Of a stretch of 64,000 nucleotides of DNA, positions 32,627 to 42,445 are shown piece after piece (within the stretch, counting starts at the first letter, position 1; each line of letters opens with the position of its first letter). Below the pieces are notes generated by a model. The model did no database searches. It was not told the DNA's origin and saw only the letters and a program-made list of their open reading frames with translations. The DNA is from Roseiarcus sp963764955 (GTDB taxonomy: Bacteria; Pseudomonadota; Alphaproteobacteria; Rhizobiales; Beijerinckiaceae), in contig CAVXVE010000037.1 in the NCBI GenBank assembly GCA_963764955.1, positions 1-64,000 on the forward strand. The letters run 5' to 3'. The position numbers and the translations under genes were made by a program.

Positions 32627-33643
32627 ATGCCGCGCATGTCGATGGTCGAGGCGATCCGCGACGCCATGGATTGCAAGATGGCCGAGGACGAGCGCGTGGT
32701 CGTGTTCGGCGAGGACGTCGGCTATTTTGGCGGCGTGTTTCGCTGCACCGATGGGCTCCAGCGCAAATACGGCAAGTCGCGCTGCTTCGACGCGCCGATC
32801 AACGAATCCGGGATTGTCGGCGTCGCGATCGGCATGGGCGCCTATGGGCTTCGGGCGGTCGCGGAGATCCAGTTCGCCGACTATGTCTATCCCGGCTACG
32901 ACCAGATCGTGTCCGAGGCCGCCCGCTTGCGCTATCGCTCGGGCGGCGAGTTCTTCGCGCCGATCGTGCTGCGCATGCCGGTCGGCGGCGGCATCTATGG
33001 CGGGCAGACTCACAGCCAGAGCCCGGAGGCCTTGTTCACCCACGTCTCCGGCCTCAAGACCGTCATCCCGTCCAACCCTTACGACGCCAAGGGGCTTCTG
33101 ATCGCCTCGATCGAGGACGACGATCCGGTCATCTTTCTCGAGCCGAAGCGGCTCTACAACGGCCCGTTCGCGGGCCATCCCGACCAGCCCGTCGTTCCTT
33201 GGGCGAAGCACCCGTTGAGCGAGGCGCCAGCGGGGCGCTATGTCGTGCCGCTGGGCAAGGCGGCGGTCCGGCGCGAAGGCGAGGGCGTCACCGTGCTCTG
33301 CTATGGCACGATGGTCCATGTTTCGGAGGCGGCGGCCGAGGAGACCGGGATCGATGCGGAGATCATCGATCTGCGCACGCTGCTGCCGCTCGACATCGAC
33401 GCCATCGAGGCTTCGGTGAACAAGACCGGCCGCTGCGTCATCGTGCACGAGGCGACGCTGACTTCGGGCTTCGGCGCCGAGCTCGCCGCGCAGGTGGCGG
33501 AGCGCTGCTTCTATTCGTTGGAGGCGCCGGTCCTGCGCGTCGCCGGCTGGGACACGCCCTATCCGCACGCGGAGGAATGGGACTATTTCCCCGGCCCCGC
33601 CCGCGTCGGGCGCGCGCTCTTGAAGGCCATGGAGGCCTCGTGA
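32627..33643 (+). CDS. bkdA2: Branched-chain 2-oxoacid dehydrogenase E1 beta subunit
   Basis: Partner of BkdA1 in the E1 heterotetramer. The 338-residue protein contains the hallmark VVVFGEDVGYFGGVFRCTDG, FDAPINESGIVGVAIGMGAY, AEIQFADYVYPGYDQIVSEA, GGQTHSQSPEALFTHV and DDDPVIFLEPKRLYNGPF, the last typical of BkdA2 rather than PdhB. It starts at MPRMSMVEAI four bases after the bkdA1 stop; an alternative Met lies three codons on. Its stop shares a base with the bkdB start. Confidence 0.93.
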   Translation: MPRMSMVEAIRDAMDCKMAEDERVVVFGEDVGYFGGVFRCTDGLQRKYGKSRCFDAPINESGIVGVAIGMGAYGLRAVAEIQFADYVYPGYDQIVSEAARLRYRSGGEFFAPIVLRMPVGGGIYGGQTHSQSPEALFTHVSGLKTVIPSNPYDAKGLLIASIEDDDPVIFLEPKRLYNGPFAGHPDQPVVPWAKHPLSEAPAGRYVVPLGKAAVRREGEGVTVLCYGTMVHVSEAAAEETGIDAEIIDLRTLLPLDIDAIEASVNKTGRCVIVHEATLTSGFGAELAAQVAERCFYSLEAPVLRVAGWDTPYPHAEEWDYFPGPARVGRALLKAMEAS

Positions 33644-34950
33644 TGGGCGTGCGCTCGATCAAGATGCCCGACGTCGGCGAAGGGGTGGCGGAAGCCGAGA
33701 TCGTCGAATGGCATGTGAAGACCGGCGATCTCGTCAAGGAGGACCAGGTCGTTGCCGCCGTCATGACCGACAAGGCGACGGTCGAAATCCCCACGCCCGT
33801 GGCGGGCAGCGTGCTTGCGCTCGGCGGCGCGGTCGGGGACGTGCTGGCTGTCGGCGCCGAGCTCATCCGCATCGACGCGCCGGGCCTTCCCGATTCGCTT
33901 CTCCCCACGGCGCCAAAATCGCGCCCGCAGCAGGTCGAGCCGGCGCCGGCGCGCGTCGAACCCGAGCCCGTCGAGCCCAAGCCGGCAAAGCCTCGCTCTG
34001 AGGAGCCTGCGCAACAGGCGTCTCGAAGGGCGCCGCCCCCGCCCGCCCTGCAAACGGGCGCGCCGCGTCCTCCGGGTGAAAAGCCGCTCGCCTCGCCCGC
34101 CGTGCGCTTGAAGGCGCGCGAGGCCGGCGTCGATCTCCGGTTCGTGCGTGGCTCCGGCCCCGCGGGGCGCATCACGCACCACGATCTCGACGCCGCGATC
34201 GCCAGCCCGCCGGCGCCGGTGTCGCAACGAGGAGGTCACGCGCCCAACAATTCTGTCGAGACGATCAAGGTCGCAGGCCTTCGCCGGCGCATCGCCCAGA
34301 ACATGGCCGAGTCCGCCCGCCGGGTCGCGCATTTCTCTTATGTCGAGGAAGTCGATGTCACCGCGCTCGAGGAACTGCGCGCTTCCCTCAATACGCGCGC
34401 GACGGAAGAGCGGCCAAAACTCACCCTTCTGCCGTTCCTCATGCTCGCCATCGTCAAGGCGGTCGCCGAATTCCCACAGATTAACGCCCATTACGACGAC
34501 GACAACGATGTCATCACCCGCTTCGGCGCTGTGCACCTTGGCGTGGCGACGCAAACGCCCAACGGCCTTATGGTTCCAGTCATCCGACACGCCGAGACGC
34601 TCGGCCTCTATCAGGGCGCGCGCGAGATGCGCCGGGTGAGCGAGGCGGCGCGGGTTGGCGTCGCAGCGCGCGAGGAGCTGTCGGGCTCGACGATCACGCT
34701 CACTTCCCTCGGCGCGCTCGGCGGCATCGCCTCGACGCCGATCGTCAACCGGCCGGAAGTGGCGATCGTCGGCGTCAACAAGATCGTCGTGAAGCCCGTG
34801 TGGCGCGACGGCGGCTTCGCTCCACGCAAAGTGATGAACCTGTCGTCGTCGTTCGATCATCGCGTCGTCGACGGCCATGACGCCGCGACCTTCATCCAGC
34901 GCCTGCGCGCACTGATCGAGGCGCCGGCCATGCTGTTCATCGAGGAGTGA
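33643..34950 (+). CDS. bkdB: Branched-chain 2-oxoacid dehydrogenase E2, dihydrolipoyl transacylase
   Basis: Transfers the acyl group from lipoate to CoA and forms the core of the complex. The 435-residue protein has one lipoyl domain (lipoylated K44 in VMTDKATVEIP), an Ala/Pro linker (about 90-150), a peripheral-subunit-binding domain (ASPAVRLKAREAGVDLRFV, GSGPAGRITHHDLD) and the catalytic domain ending LSSSFDHRVVDGHDAATFIQ with active-site His and Asp. The ATG overlaps the bkdA2 stop (TGATG). The frame is open far upstream inside bkdA2, but only this start begins a lipoyl domain. Confidence 0.93.
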   Translation: MGVRSIKMPDVGEGVAEAEIVEWHVKTGDLVKEDQVVAAVMTDKATVEIPTPVAGSVLALGGAVGDVLAVGAELIRIDAPGLPDSLLPTAPKSRPQQVEPAPARVEPEPVEPKPAKPRSEEPAQQASRRAPPPPALQTGAPRPPGEKPLASPAVRLKAREAGVDLRFVRGSGPAGRITHHDLDAAIASPPAPVSQRGGHAPNNSVETIKVAGLRRRIAQNMAESARRVAHFSYVEEVDVTALEELRASLNTRATEERPKLTLLPFLMLAIVKAVAEFPQINAHYDDDNDVITRFGAVHLGVATQTPNGLMVPVIRHAETLGLYQGAREMRRVSEAARVGVAAREELSGSTITLTSLGALGGIASTPIVNRPEVAIVGVNKIVVKPVWRDGGFAPRKVMNLSSSFDHRVVDGHDAATFIQRLRALIEAPAMLFIEE

Positions 34951-34964
34951 CGCGGTGGAGAGTG

Positions 34965-35062
34965 TCATACCCGCGAAAGCGGGTATCCATGAGCGCCCGC
35001 GCCGCATGCGACGAACTCTCCGGAGGCTGGGCCCGGACCCCCGCTTTCGCGGGGGTGACAAC
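34965..35062. repeat. Dispersed palindromic repeat between bkdB and lpdV
   Basis: CCCGCGAAAGCGGG with flanking GTCATA and TATCCATG on the left mirrors CCCCCGCTTTCGCGGGGGTGAC on the right, about 60 bp apart. The halves are inverted copies. This is the intergenic repeat that in translation gives 'PRKRGS...PAFAGMT', found in many copies across Alpha- and Gammaproteobacteria. It fills most of the gap between two operon genes. Confidence 0.7.
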
Positions 35063-35085
35063 CGACCGGGCTTTGGAGCCAGGAG

Positions 35086-36474
35086 ATGAACGAGCTTCGC
35101 TGCAAGGTTCTCGTCATCGGCGGCGGCCCCGGCGGCTATGTCGCTGCAATCCGCGCCGGACAGCTTGGTCTCGACACGATTCTCGTCGAAGCCGACCGGC
35201 TCGGCGGAACCTGCCTCAATGTCGGCTGCATTCCCTCGAAGGCGCTGATCCACGCGGCCGGCGCCGTGCACGGCCTCATTGATCCGCGGGCGCTGAACGC
35301 GATCGGGCTCTCAGTCGCGGCGCCGAAACTCGATTTCGCCCGCACGATCGCCTGGAAGGATGCGATCGTGACGAGGCTCACGGGCGGCGTCGGCGCGCTT
35401 CTGAAGAAGGCCAAGGTGCGCACGTTGCTCGGGACGGCGACGATCGTCGACGGCAAGACGGTGACGGTCAGCGCCGACACCGGCGAGACCCGCGTCACAG
35501 CCGAGCATCTCGTCCTTGCGACCGGCTCGGAGCCGGTGGAGCTCCCGGGGCTCAAGTTCGGTGGCGATATTCTGTCGTCGACCGATGCATTGGCGCTGAC
35601 CGAGGTTCCGCGATCGCTCGCCGTGGTCGGCGCCGGCTATATCGGCATGGAGCTGGGCATGGCCTTCGCCAAGCTCGGCGCTAGGGTGACGATCGTCGAG
35701 TCGCTGCCCAAGATCCTGCCGCTCTACGATGCGGAACTGACGCAGCCGGTCGTGCGGCGCCTCGCCGATCTCGGCGTCGAAACGCTGCTCGGCGCGCGGG
35801 CGCTTGGCTTCGCCAACGGCGCGCTCAAGGTCATGTGCGCGGACGGCAAGGAGCGCTCTGTCCCCGCCGACAAGGCGCTGGTCGCGGTCGGCCGGCGCGC
35901 CCGCACGAGCGGCTTCGGGCTCGAGACGCTCGACCTGACGATGAGCGGCCCGTTCGTCCGCATAGACGGGACCTGCGCGACGTCGATGCGCAACGTCTGG
36001 GCGATTGGCGACGTAACCGGCGAACCGATGCTCGCCCATCGCGCCATGGCGCAGGGCGAGATGGTCGCCGAGATCATCGCCGGGCAGAAGCGCGCCTTCG
36101 ACCATGTCGCGATTCCCGCGATCTGTTTCACCGATCCGGAGATCGTCGCCGTCGGCCTTTCGCCAGAAGCCGCCAGGGCCGCGCATGGAGAAATTCGCGT
36201 CGGCCATTTTCCGTTCCGCGCCAATGGCCGGGCGATGACGCTGCAGGACGACGAGGGCTTCGTGCGGATCGTCGCCCGCGCCGACAATCATATTGTGCTC
36301 GGAATCCACGCGGTCGGCGCTGGCGTCTCCGAACTCTCGGCCGCCTTTTCGCTGGCGCTGGAAATGGCCGCGAGGCTCGAGGACGTCGTGCTTACCATCC
36401 ACGCCCACCCGACTCTCAGCGAAGCCTTCCACGAGTCGGCGCTGGCGGCGCTCGGCCATCCGCTGCATATTTGA
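35086..36474 (+). CDS. lpdV: Dihydrolipoyl dehydrogenase (E3)
   Basis: Reoxidises dihydrolipoamide with FAD and NAD+. The 462-residue protein has the FAD-binding VLVIGGGPGGYVAAIRAGQL, the redox disulfide C43/C48 in GGTCLNVGCIPSK, the NAD site VVGAGYIGMELGMAFAKLG, the FAD segment NVWAIGDVTGEPMLAHRAMA, and the C-terminal active-site pair in TIHAHPTLSEAFHE (His and Glu). GGAG just before the ATG. The last enzyme gene of the bkd operon, separated from bkdB by the palindromic repeat. Confidence 0.93.
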   Translation: MNELRCKVLVIGGGPGGYVAAIRAGQLGLDTILVEADRLGGTCLNVGCIPSKALIHAAGAVHGLIDPRALNAIGLSVAAPKLDFARTIAWKDAIVTRLTGGVGALLKKAKVRTLLGTATIVDGKTVTVSADTGETRVTAEHLVLATGSEPVELPGLKFGGDILSSTDALALTEVPRSLAVVGAGYIGMELGMAFAKLGARVTIVESLPKILPLYDAELTQPVVRRLADLGVETLLGARALGFANGALKVMCADGKERSVPADKALVAVGRRARTSGFGLETLDLTMSGPFVRIDGTCATSMRNVWAIGDVTGEPMLAHRAMAQGEMVAEIIAGQKRAFDHVAIPAICFTDPEIVAVGLSPEAARAAHGEIRVGHFPFRANGRAMTLQDDEGFVRIVARADNHIVLGIHAVGAGVSELSAAFSLALEMAARLEDVVLTIHAHPTLSEAFHESALAALGHPLHI

Positions 36475-36546
36475 CGAGCTCCCCTTGGTTGACACCCGGC
36501 CGCCGGGTGCTAAACACCGCGCTCCCGACTCTCAGGGAGCCTCCGG

Positions 36547-37278
36547 ATGGCGTCGCAACCGATTTTCTGCGTGGGTTGTTGGCAGAATATGAAGCTGCCC
36601 ATCGCATTGCGCGGCGTCGCCGCTGTGCCCTACCGAGCCGTCGGCATCCGCCAGAGCCGCATGAACCCCAACGTCTGCACGATCTGCGAGACGATGTTCG
36701 AGCGGGTCATGAAGGCGCGGCAGGTCGAGCTCGACGCGACCATCCTGTTCGCCGATCTCAGGGGTTACACGAGCCTCTCGCAGTCGCAGTCGAGCGGCGC
36801 GATCGCCAAGCTTCTCGACGCCTTCTACGACGTCTGCGGCGAGGCGATCTGGGAGCACGACGGCATCATCAACAAGACAATGGGCGACGCCGTTCTGGCT
36901 ATCTTCAATTTTCCGATTAAGCGTCAGGACCATGCCGCGCATGCAGTCGCGGCCGCGCGGAAGATCCAGGAGCTTTGGCGCGCCCGGCGCGAAGAGCTTT
37001 CGCAGGCGTTCGGGCCTGACGCCGCGACGATCGGCGTCGGCATCGGCCTCGACACCGGCCGCGTCAATTTTGGCGAGTTCGGCCACACCCACCACGATCT
37101 GACCGCGATCGGCACGGTGGTGAACGTCGCCTCGCGCGCACAGAGCGCCGCGGCGGCCGATCAAATTCTGCTGACCGCCGCGGTGCGCGAAAAGGCGGGT
37201 GCCGCCCTGCCGGAGAGCGCCGGGCAGGACTATCAGCTCAAGGGAATCGAGGCGCCCGCGAGGCTGTGGGCGGCGTGA
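36547..37278 (+). CDS. Class III adenylate cyclase with N-terminal cysteine motifs
   Basis: Makes cyclic AMP from ATP. The 243-residue protein has a single cyclase catalytic domain from about residue 60: metal Asp D70 in ILFADLRGYTSLS, K110 in NKTMGD and the second metal Asp D114 in GDAVLAIFNFP, then LTAIGTVVNVASRAQS with T180 (base recognition with K110, consistent with ATP) and the transition-state N183/R187. The first 50 residues carry CVGC (8-11) and CTIC (44-47), enough for a metal or redox site. No membrane segment, so cytoplasmic. It follows lpdV by 72 bases and could be in the same transcript. Confidence 0.8.
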   Translation: MASQPIFCVGCWQNMKLPIALRGVAAVPYRAVGIRQSRMNPNVCTICETMFERVMKARQVELDATILFADLRGYTSLSQSQSSGAIAKLLDAFYDVCGEAIWEHDGIINKTMGDAVLAIFNFPIKRQDHAAHAVAAARKIQELWRARREELSQAFGPDAATIGVGIGLDTGRVNFGEFGHTHHDLTAIGTVVNVASRAQSAAAADQILLTAAVREKAGAALPESAGQDYQLKGIEAPARLWAA

Positions 37279-37349
37279 GGGGCGCCTTGCCGGCGCGCGT
37301 TTTGGAAGCGCCGAGCGAAGCCTTTCACGGATCGGCCGGCGGCGTTGGA

Positions 37350-39294
37350 TCATTCGCCGCCGCACGGCGCCATGAATCCGTCAAAGAAACTCTCGAGCTC
37401 TGCGTATTCGTCGAGCGGCAGGACATGGGCGACATACTGGTCCGGCCGCACGACCACGACGCAGCCATGTCTCCGGTCGACGCCCCTCAGGTCGAAGATG
37501 TCGGCGCCGCTCTTCAGGTCCGGGCAGAACATCTTCTCATAGTCCGTAAGCCCGTAGCGACCCTTCCTCGGCAGCAGGAGCGCGGGCATGGAATCGAGCT
37601 TGAGATCGCGGTGAGCCTGTTGGAAGATCGCCCGGACGTCGATGACAGAGTCGATGTCGGCGCCGGCCGGCGTGTGTTTTCGCACCGGGGAATGTGGGGA
37701 ACGGGCGAGAAAAGCGCACAGGGCCCCGAGCCGCGAGGAGGGGCTTGCAGGGTCCTCGGCGTCGGCGAACGCGAACAGCCGGAAGCGGCCGTCCGCCTTG
37801 ACGACATGCCCCAGTTGGACGGGCCTGGCGTCAGCGAGGCGGATGACCGGCGCGGAATGAAAGCGCATGCCGATCGTGAACCCTTCGGCGAGGCGCCGCC
37901 AGGTCGACTTCCCGGTCAGGATCGACGGGCGATAGCAGGTGGCCGTTCCCGCTGTGAAGCGCGCCTGCTGCATGAAATACGTCTGGAACTCCGCGGGATC
38001 GATCCCTTCGCCGTCAGACTTGGAGGCGTCTTTCGGCGGAGCGCTGAACATTCTCGACCACTTGCGGTCGAAGTCGATCAGCTCCTGGGCGACGGCCTGG
38101 CGCTCGCTCGAGTAGGTGCGCAGAATCTGCGGCCGAGCGCGCCCCAGGAGGACGGCCGCAAGTTTCCATCCCAGATTGAAGGCGTCCTGCATGGAGACGT
38201 TCATGCCCTGCCCGGCCTTCGGGCTGTGGGTATGGCAGGCGTCGCCGGCGATGAAGACGCGCGGGAAGTCGTTCTTGCGGCGCGTCCTCCGCCAGGTCGT
38301 CGAACTTGTCGCAGAGCCGCTGGCCGATCTCATACACCGACCACCACGCGATCTCCTTCACGTCCAGCGTATAGGGACGGAGAATGCGTTGCGCCGCAGC
38401 GACCAGATGATCGCTCGTGATCTTGAGGCGCGAGACCCTTTCGCCGCCGCTGAGCTTGTCGAGCTCGATATAGATGCGGAACAGATATCCGCCTTCGCGC
38501 GGAATGATGAGAGCGTTGCCTTCGCTGGCCGACTGGATCGCCGACTTGAAGCGGACGTCGGGGAAGTCGGTGACCGCCAGCACGTCCATGACGCCCCAGG
38601 CCTGATTGGCCGAATCCCCATGCAGCGCGCGCCCAAGCGACGTTCGCACGGCGCTGCGCGCGCCGTCGCAGCCGACCACGTATCGGGCCCTGACGGTCTC
38701 CGTCCGCCCCTCGCGGCCGGCGTCGAGCCGCTCGAGCCGCGCGGTCACCGGGTAGTCCGAAACGCTGTCGGCGGACGGGGCGGAGACTTCGAGATCGACG
38801 AGGCGCCGCGAATAGTGCGGCGCAAGCCGGGTCGGGGCGTTGCGCATGGTGTCGAGGTAGAAGTCATGCACCCGGGCCTGGTTCAGGATCACATGCGGGA
38901 ATTCCGAGAGGCCGTCCTCGGTGTCCTGAATGCGGCTGCTGCGCACGATCTTGCCGCGATCCTTGTCGTCCGGCTTCCAGAAGGTCGTCTCGTTGACCCA
39001 ATAGGCTTCCCTTCGAACGCGCTCGGCGAAGCCGAACGCCTCGAACATCTCCATCGTGCGGCAGGCGACGCCGTCCGCCTGGCCGAGCAGGAGCCGCCCT
39101 GGTTTCTGCTCGACGATTCGGGTCGTGATCTCGGGGAACGCCGCGAGCTGCGCCGCCAGCGTCAGACCCGCGGGCCCGCAGCCGACGATCAGGACGTCGA
39201 GGACTTCAGGCAGCGCGTCGGAGGCGTCATCGCCCGACGCCGCCTCATGGATCTCGGGATCGCCGGGCTTGAAGCCGTTGAGATGAAATTGCAT
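37350..39294 (-). CDS. FAD-dependent aromatic monooxygenase (phenol 2-monooxygenase type), frameshifted
   Basis: Hydroxylates aromatic substrates with NADPH and O2. From 39294 the FAD/NADPH domain reads VLDVLIVGCGPAGLTLAAQL, VVGCDGARSAVRTSLG and ends in sense near YEIGQRLCDKFDDLAED. The neighbouring frame continues NDFPRVFIAGDACHTHSPKA, GQGMNVSMQDAFNLGWKLAA and the C-terminal thioredoxin-like domain (VVVRPDQYVAHVLPL) to 37350. Together about 640 residues, the normal length of PheA/MHP-type enzymes. A single extra base near 38,277-38,285 separates them. All motifs are intact on both sides, so an assembly indel is more likely than a dead gene. Confidence 0.75.
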
Positions 39295-39399
39295 GGTGTC
39301 TCGCCTACGCCCTCCGTCGATGTCATCATCCGTGACCCTTTTTGACGCGGTCGTCTATTGGCTAGGCGTCATGCCGAAATACCAGGGGAGCCCGCGCCC

Positions 39400-40174
39400 A
39401 TGACCTACGCCAACATCCTTGTCGAAACGCACGGGGGCGTTGGCCTCATCCGGCTCAACCGGCCGCAGGTCCTGAACGCCCTGTCGGCGGCCCTGATGGA
39501 AGACCTTAACGCCGCGCTCGAAGCCTTCGAGGCCGATCCCGCGATCGGCGCGATTGTGCTGACCGGCTCGGAGAAGGCGTTCGCCGCCGGCGCCGACATC
39601 AAGGAAATGCAGGACAAGACCTTCGCCGAGGCGTTCCTCGGCGACTTCATCTCGCGGTGGGAGAATGTGGCGAAGGCGCGCAAGCCCATCGTCGCCGCGG
39701 TCGCCGGCTTCGCGCTCGGCGGGGGATGCGAGATCGCCATGATGTGCGACTTCATTCTCGCCGCCGACACGGCGAAGTTCGGCCAGCCGGAGATCAGGCT
39801 TGGCGTCATTCCCGGCGCCGGCGGCACCCAGCGCCTGACCCGCGCCGTCGGCAAGTCGAAGGCGATGGAGATGATCCTGACCGGGCGGATGATGGACGCG
39901 GCCGAAGCGGAGCGCTCGGGGCTCGTCTCGCGCATCGTGCCGGCGGCCTCGCTGGTCGAGGAGGCGCTTAAAGCTGGCGGCGGCCATCGCCGCCTTGTCG
40001 CGGCCTGCGGTCTTCGCCGCCAAGGAGGCTGTCAACCGCGCCTACGAGACGACGCTGGCCGAAGGGGTCCGGTTCGAGCGGCGCATCTTCCATTCGCTGT
40101 TCGCCACCGAGGACCAGAAGGAGGGCATGCGCGCCTTCGCCGAGAAGCGGCCGGCCAAGTTCACGAACCGGTAG
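39400..40174 (+). CDS. Enoyl-CoA hydratase, frameshifted near the 3' end
   Basis: Hydrates 2-enoyl-CoA in fatty-acid or branched-chain amino-acid breakdown. MTYANILVETHGGVGLIRLN at 39400 starts a crotonase fold: AFAAGADIKEMQDKTF (oxyanion-hole Ala/Gly), AGFALGGGCEIAMMCD, GQPEIRLGVIPGAGGTQRL (catalytic Glu pair). After VEEALKA the frame fails; one base less in the AAA run at 39,970-39,972 restores LAAAIAALSRPAVFAAKEAV, then RRIFHSLFATEDQKEGMRAF and a stop at 40172-40174. The restored protein has the usual ~257 residues. Probably an assembly indel. Confidence 0.82.
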
Positions 40175-40355
40175 ATCAATATTCATGCCGCGCGTCCCCG
40201 TTTCCGTTCCCGCGGCCGCCGCCAGTGACAGAAAATGGCGCCTAAGCGCCTGAAAGCACTGTGTCGCGACCAGAAGTGCGCAGCGGTCGCCAAGGGCCGA
40301 GAAGCCACAGCTCATGGCCCGTGAGCCGGCAGGGCGCCGAAGCCCGCCCAGACGA

Positions 40356-41423
40356 CTACGGCGTCGCCGCCGCGCCCTTCGTCGGCGGCTTCACCGGCTC
40401 GCGCTGCAGGGCCTTGTTGATGTCGAGCGTGCTTTCGGCGCCGATCGAATCGAAATGCTCCTCAAGCCACGCCTTGGTGTCGGCGCGGCCAAGGTCGCGC
40501 AATTGCTTGAGGAACGGCCACGAGACGTCCTGCTTGCTCGCCGCGTCGAAGGATTCGAGCTTGCCGGCGCCGCCGATGCGATGCAGCCGCTCCTCGCGGT
40601 ATTCATCGCTTTTGAGCAGGCCCGTACGGATGAGACGGCCGACGAAGTCGGTGGCCCTCAGCTCCGCCAGCAGGCTCGCGTTGAAGGTGATCTCGTCGAC
40701 CCGGTCGGCGATCTCCGCCGGGAGGCGAGGCGTCTCCTCGCGTTCGATCGGATTGATCTGGACGATGATCGCGTCGCGGCATTGCGTCTCGTAGAACAGC
40801 GGCCACAACGGCGGATTGCCGGCGAATCCGCCGTCCCAATAAGGCTGCCCGTCGATGACCACGGCCTGGAACAATTGCGGCAGACAGGCCGACGCCATGA
40901 CGTGATCGACGGTGAGAATGTCGCGGCGGAAGATCTCGCCGCGCCCGGTCCTCACATTGGTCGCGGCGACGAAGAGCTTGGTCTCGGCGCCGGCGCGCAG
41001 GCGTTCGAAATCAACCACCGCCTCGAGATGAGCGCGCAGCGGATTGATGTTGAATGGATTGAACTCATACGGGCTGAGGAGCCCAATCGCCGTCTCGGTC
41101 CAGGCGTCGATCCAGCGCGACGCTGGCCAAAGGCCGCCCCAGGCCTCGACGGCCTTGTCGACCCATCGGCGCTGAAAAGTCGTGAGCGAGCCTTCCGACG
41201 ACACCGAGAGCCAGAAGTCCTCCAGTTTCGCGCGGGCGCGCTCTCGCCCGCCTTCGCTCATCCCCGAGGCGAACACGACGGCGTTCATCGCGCCGGCGCT
41301 CGCGCCGCTGATCGCCGAAATCTCGATCCGCTCGTCTTCGGCGAACGCGTCGAGCGCGCCCCAGGTGTAGGCGCCGTGCGAGCCGCCGCCCTGGAGGGCG
41401 AGATTGATGGTCTTGGCGCTCAT
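40356..41423 (-). CDS. Patatin-like phospholipase
   Basis: A serine acyl hydrolase with a Ser-Asp dyad. Residues 8-17 hold the oxyanion loop (LALQGGGSHGAYTWG), S42 lies in the nucleophile elbow ISGASAGAMNAVV, and the Asp is in QPYWDGGFAGNPPLWPL. The 355-residue length is usual for the bacterial family. It is followed on the same strand by 3-hydroxybutyrate dehydrogenase with a 45-base gap, an arrangement common in Hyphomicrobiales that suggests a role in storage-polymer or lipid turnover. No signal peptide, so cytoplasmic. Confidence 0.88.
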   Translation of the reverse strand: MSAKTINLALQGGGSHGAYTWGALDAFAEDERIEISAISGASAGAMNAVVFASGMSEGGRERARAKLEDFWLSVSSEGSLTTFQRRWVDKAVEAWGGLWPASRWIDAWTETAIGLLSPYEFNPFNINPLRAHLEAVVDFERLRAGAETKLFVAATNVRTGRGEIFRRDILTVDHVMASACLPQLFQAVVIDGQPYWDGGFAGNPPLWPLFYETQCRDAIIVQINPIEREETPRLPAEIADRVDEITFNASLLAELRATDFVGRLIRTGLLKSDEYREERLHRIGGAGKLESFDAASKQDVSWPFLKQLRDLGRADTKAWLEEHFDSIGAESTLDINKALQREPVKPPTKGAAATP

Positions 41424-41468
41424 GCCGGCGAGCGGCCGATTTCGTCGTGGCGGTGCGGGCGGCGGGGC

Positions 41469-42254
41469 TCATCCGGCGGTCCATCCGCCGTCTATCGAGA
41501 GATTGGCGCCGGTGATCTGCGCGGCAGCGTCCGAGCAGAGATAGACGGCGAGCGCCGCGACCTGATCGACGGTGACGAATTGCTTGGTCGGTTGCGCGGC
41601 GAGGATCACGTCGTTGATCACCTGCTCGCGCGTCATCTCGCGCGCCTTCATCGTGTCGGGGATCTGGCGCTCGACCAGCGGCGTCCAGACATAGCCGGGC
41701 GAAATGCAATTCGCCGTGACGCCGAAGGTCGCAAGCTCGAGCGCCACTGTCTTTGTGAGCCCGGCGAGGCCGTGCTTGGCCGACACATAGGCCGACTTGA
41801 ACGGCGAGGCGACTAGCGAATGGGCGGAGGCGGTGTTGATGATGCGGCCCCATTTTTGCGCCTTCATCCCCGGGACGGCGGCGCGGATCGCGTGAAACGC
41901 CGCTGTGAGGTTGATGGCGATGATCGCGTCCCACTTCTCGGGCGGAAAGTCCTCGATCGGCGAGACGTGCTGGACGCCCGCGTTATTGACCAGGATGTCG
42001 AGCGACCCCATCTGGCTCCGGGCCTCCGCGATCATCGCCTCGATTTCCGGCCCCTTAGCCATGTCGGCCCCGTTGTAGAAGGCTTTGACGCCGAATTCCT
42101 TCTCGATTCCGGCGCGCTCGGCCTCGATCGCCGTCTTGTCGCCGAACCCGTTAATGACCACGTCCGCGCCTTCCCTGGCGAGGGCGCGGGCGATCGCTAA
42201 GCCAATGCCGCTCGTCGAACCGGTGACCAGGGCGTGGCGTTTGGCGAGCGGCAT
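41469..42254 (-). CDS. bdhA: 3-hydroxybutyrate dehydrogenase
   Basis: Oxidises (R)-3-hydroxybutyrate to acetoacetate with NAD+, in polyhydroxybutyrate mobilisation. A 261-residue SDR protein: HALVTGSTSGIGLAIARALA (cofactor motif), LDILVNNAGVQHVSPIEDFP, catalytic Ser in NTASAHSLVASPFKSAY with YVSAKHG (Tyr and Lys), and the family signature FGVTANCISPGYVWTPLVER. The C-terminal end ITGANLSIDGGWTAG is typical. Start MPLAKRHALV at 42254 is preferred to the upstream Met at 42296. Confidence 0.9.
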   Translation of the reverse strand: MPLAKRHALVTGSTSGIGLAIARALAREGADVVINGFGDKTAIEAERAGIEKEFGVKAFYNGADMAKGPEIEAMIAEARSQMGSLDILVNNAGVQHVSPIEDFPPEKWDAIIAINLTAAFHAIRAAVPGMKAQKWGRIINTASAHSLVASPFKSAYVSAKHGLAGLTKTVALELATFGVTANCISPGYVWTPLVERQIPDTMKAREMTREQVINDVILAAQPTKQFVTVDQVAALAVYLCSDAAAQITGANLSIDGGWTAG

Positions 42255-42445
42255 CGCGTTTCTCCAGGTTTGGCTTGCGCGCGAAGCGAGCCCCACGCAA
42301 ACACGTCATATTGCATTGCGATAAGGCTTTCGAGGGCCTATTGCGCCGCAATAGCCCTGGGATGACAAATTTCCCCCGAGCGCTTAGAACGCGGCGGGGT
42401 CAATTCGGCGGCCGCGCGGCCGGAAAAGGATGGCGGCGATGAGCC

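Noticed and set aside
33583..35271. A 562-codon open frame on the minus strand
   Set aside because: It is antisense to bkdB and the palindromic repeat. Its protein is Arg/Asp/His-rich noise and the plus-strand gene is certain. Similar long antisense frames over nusA (57246-59108), infB (60687-62213), lpdV (35311-36495) and gabD (51218-52759) were rejected for the same reason.
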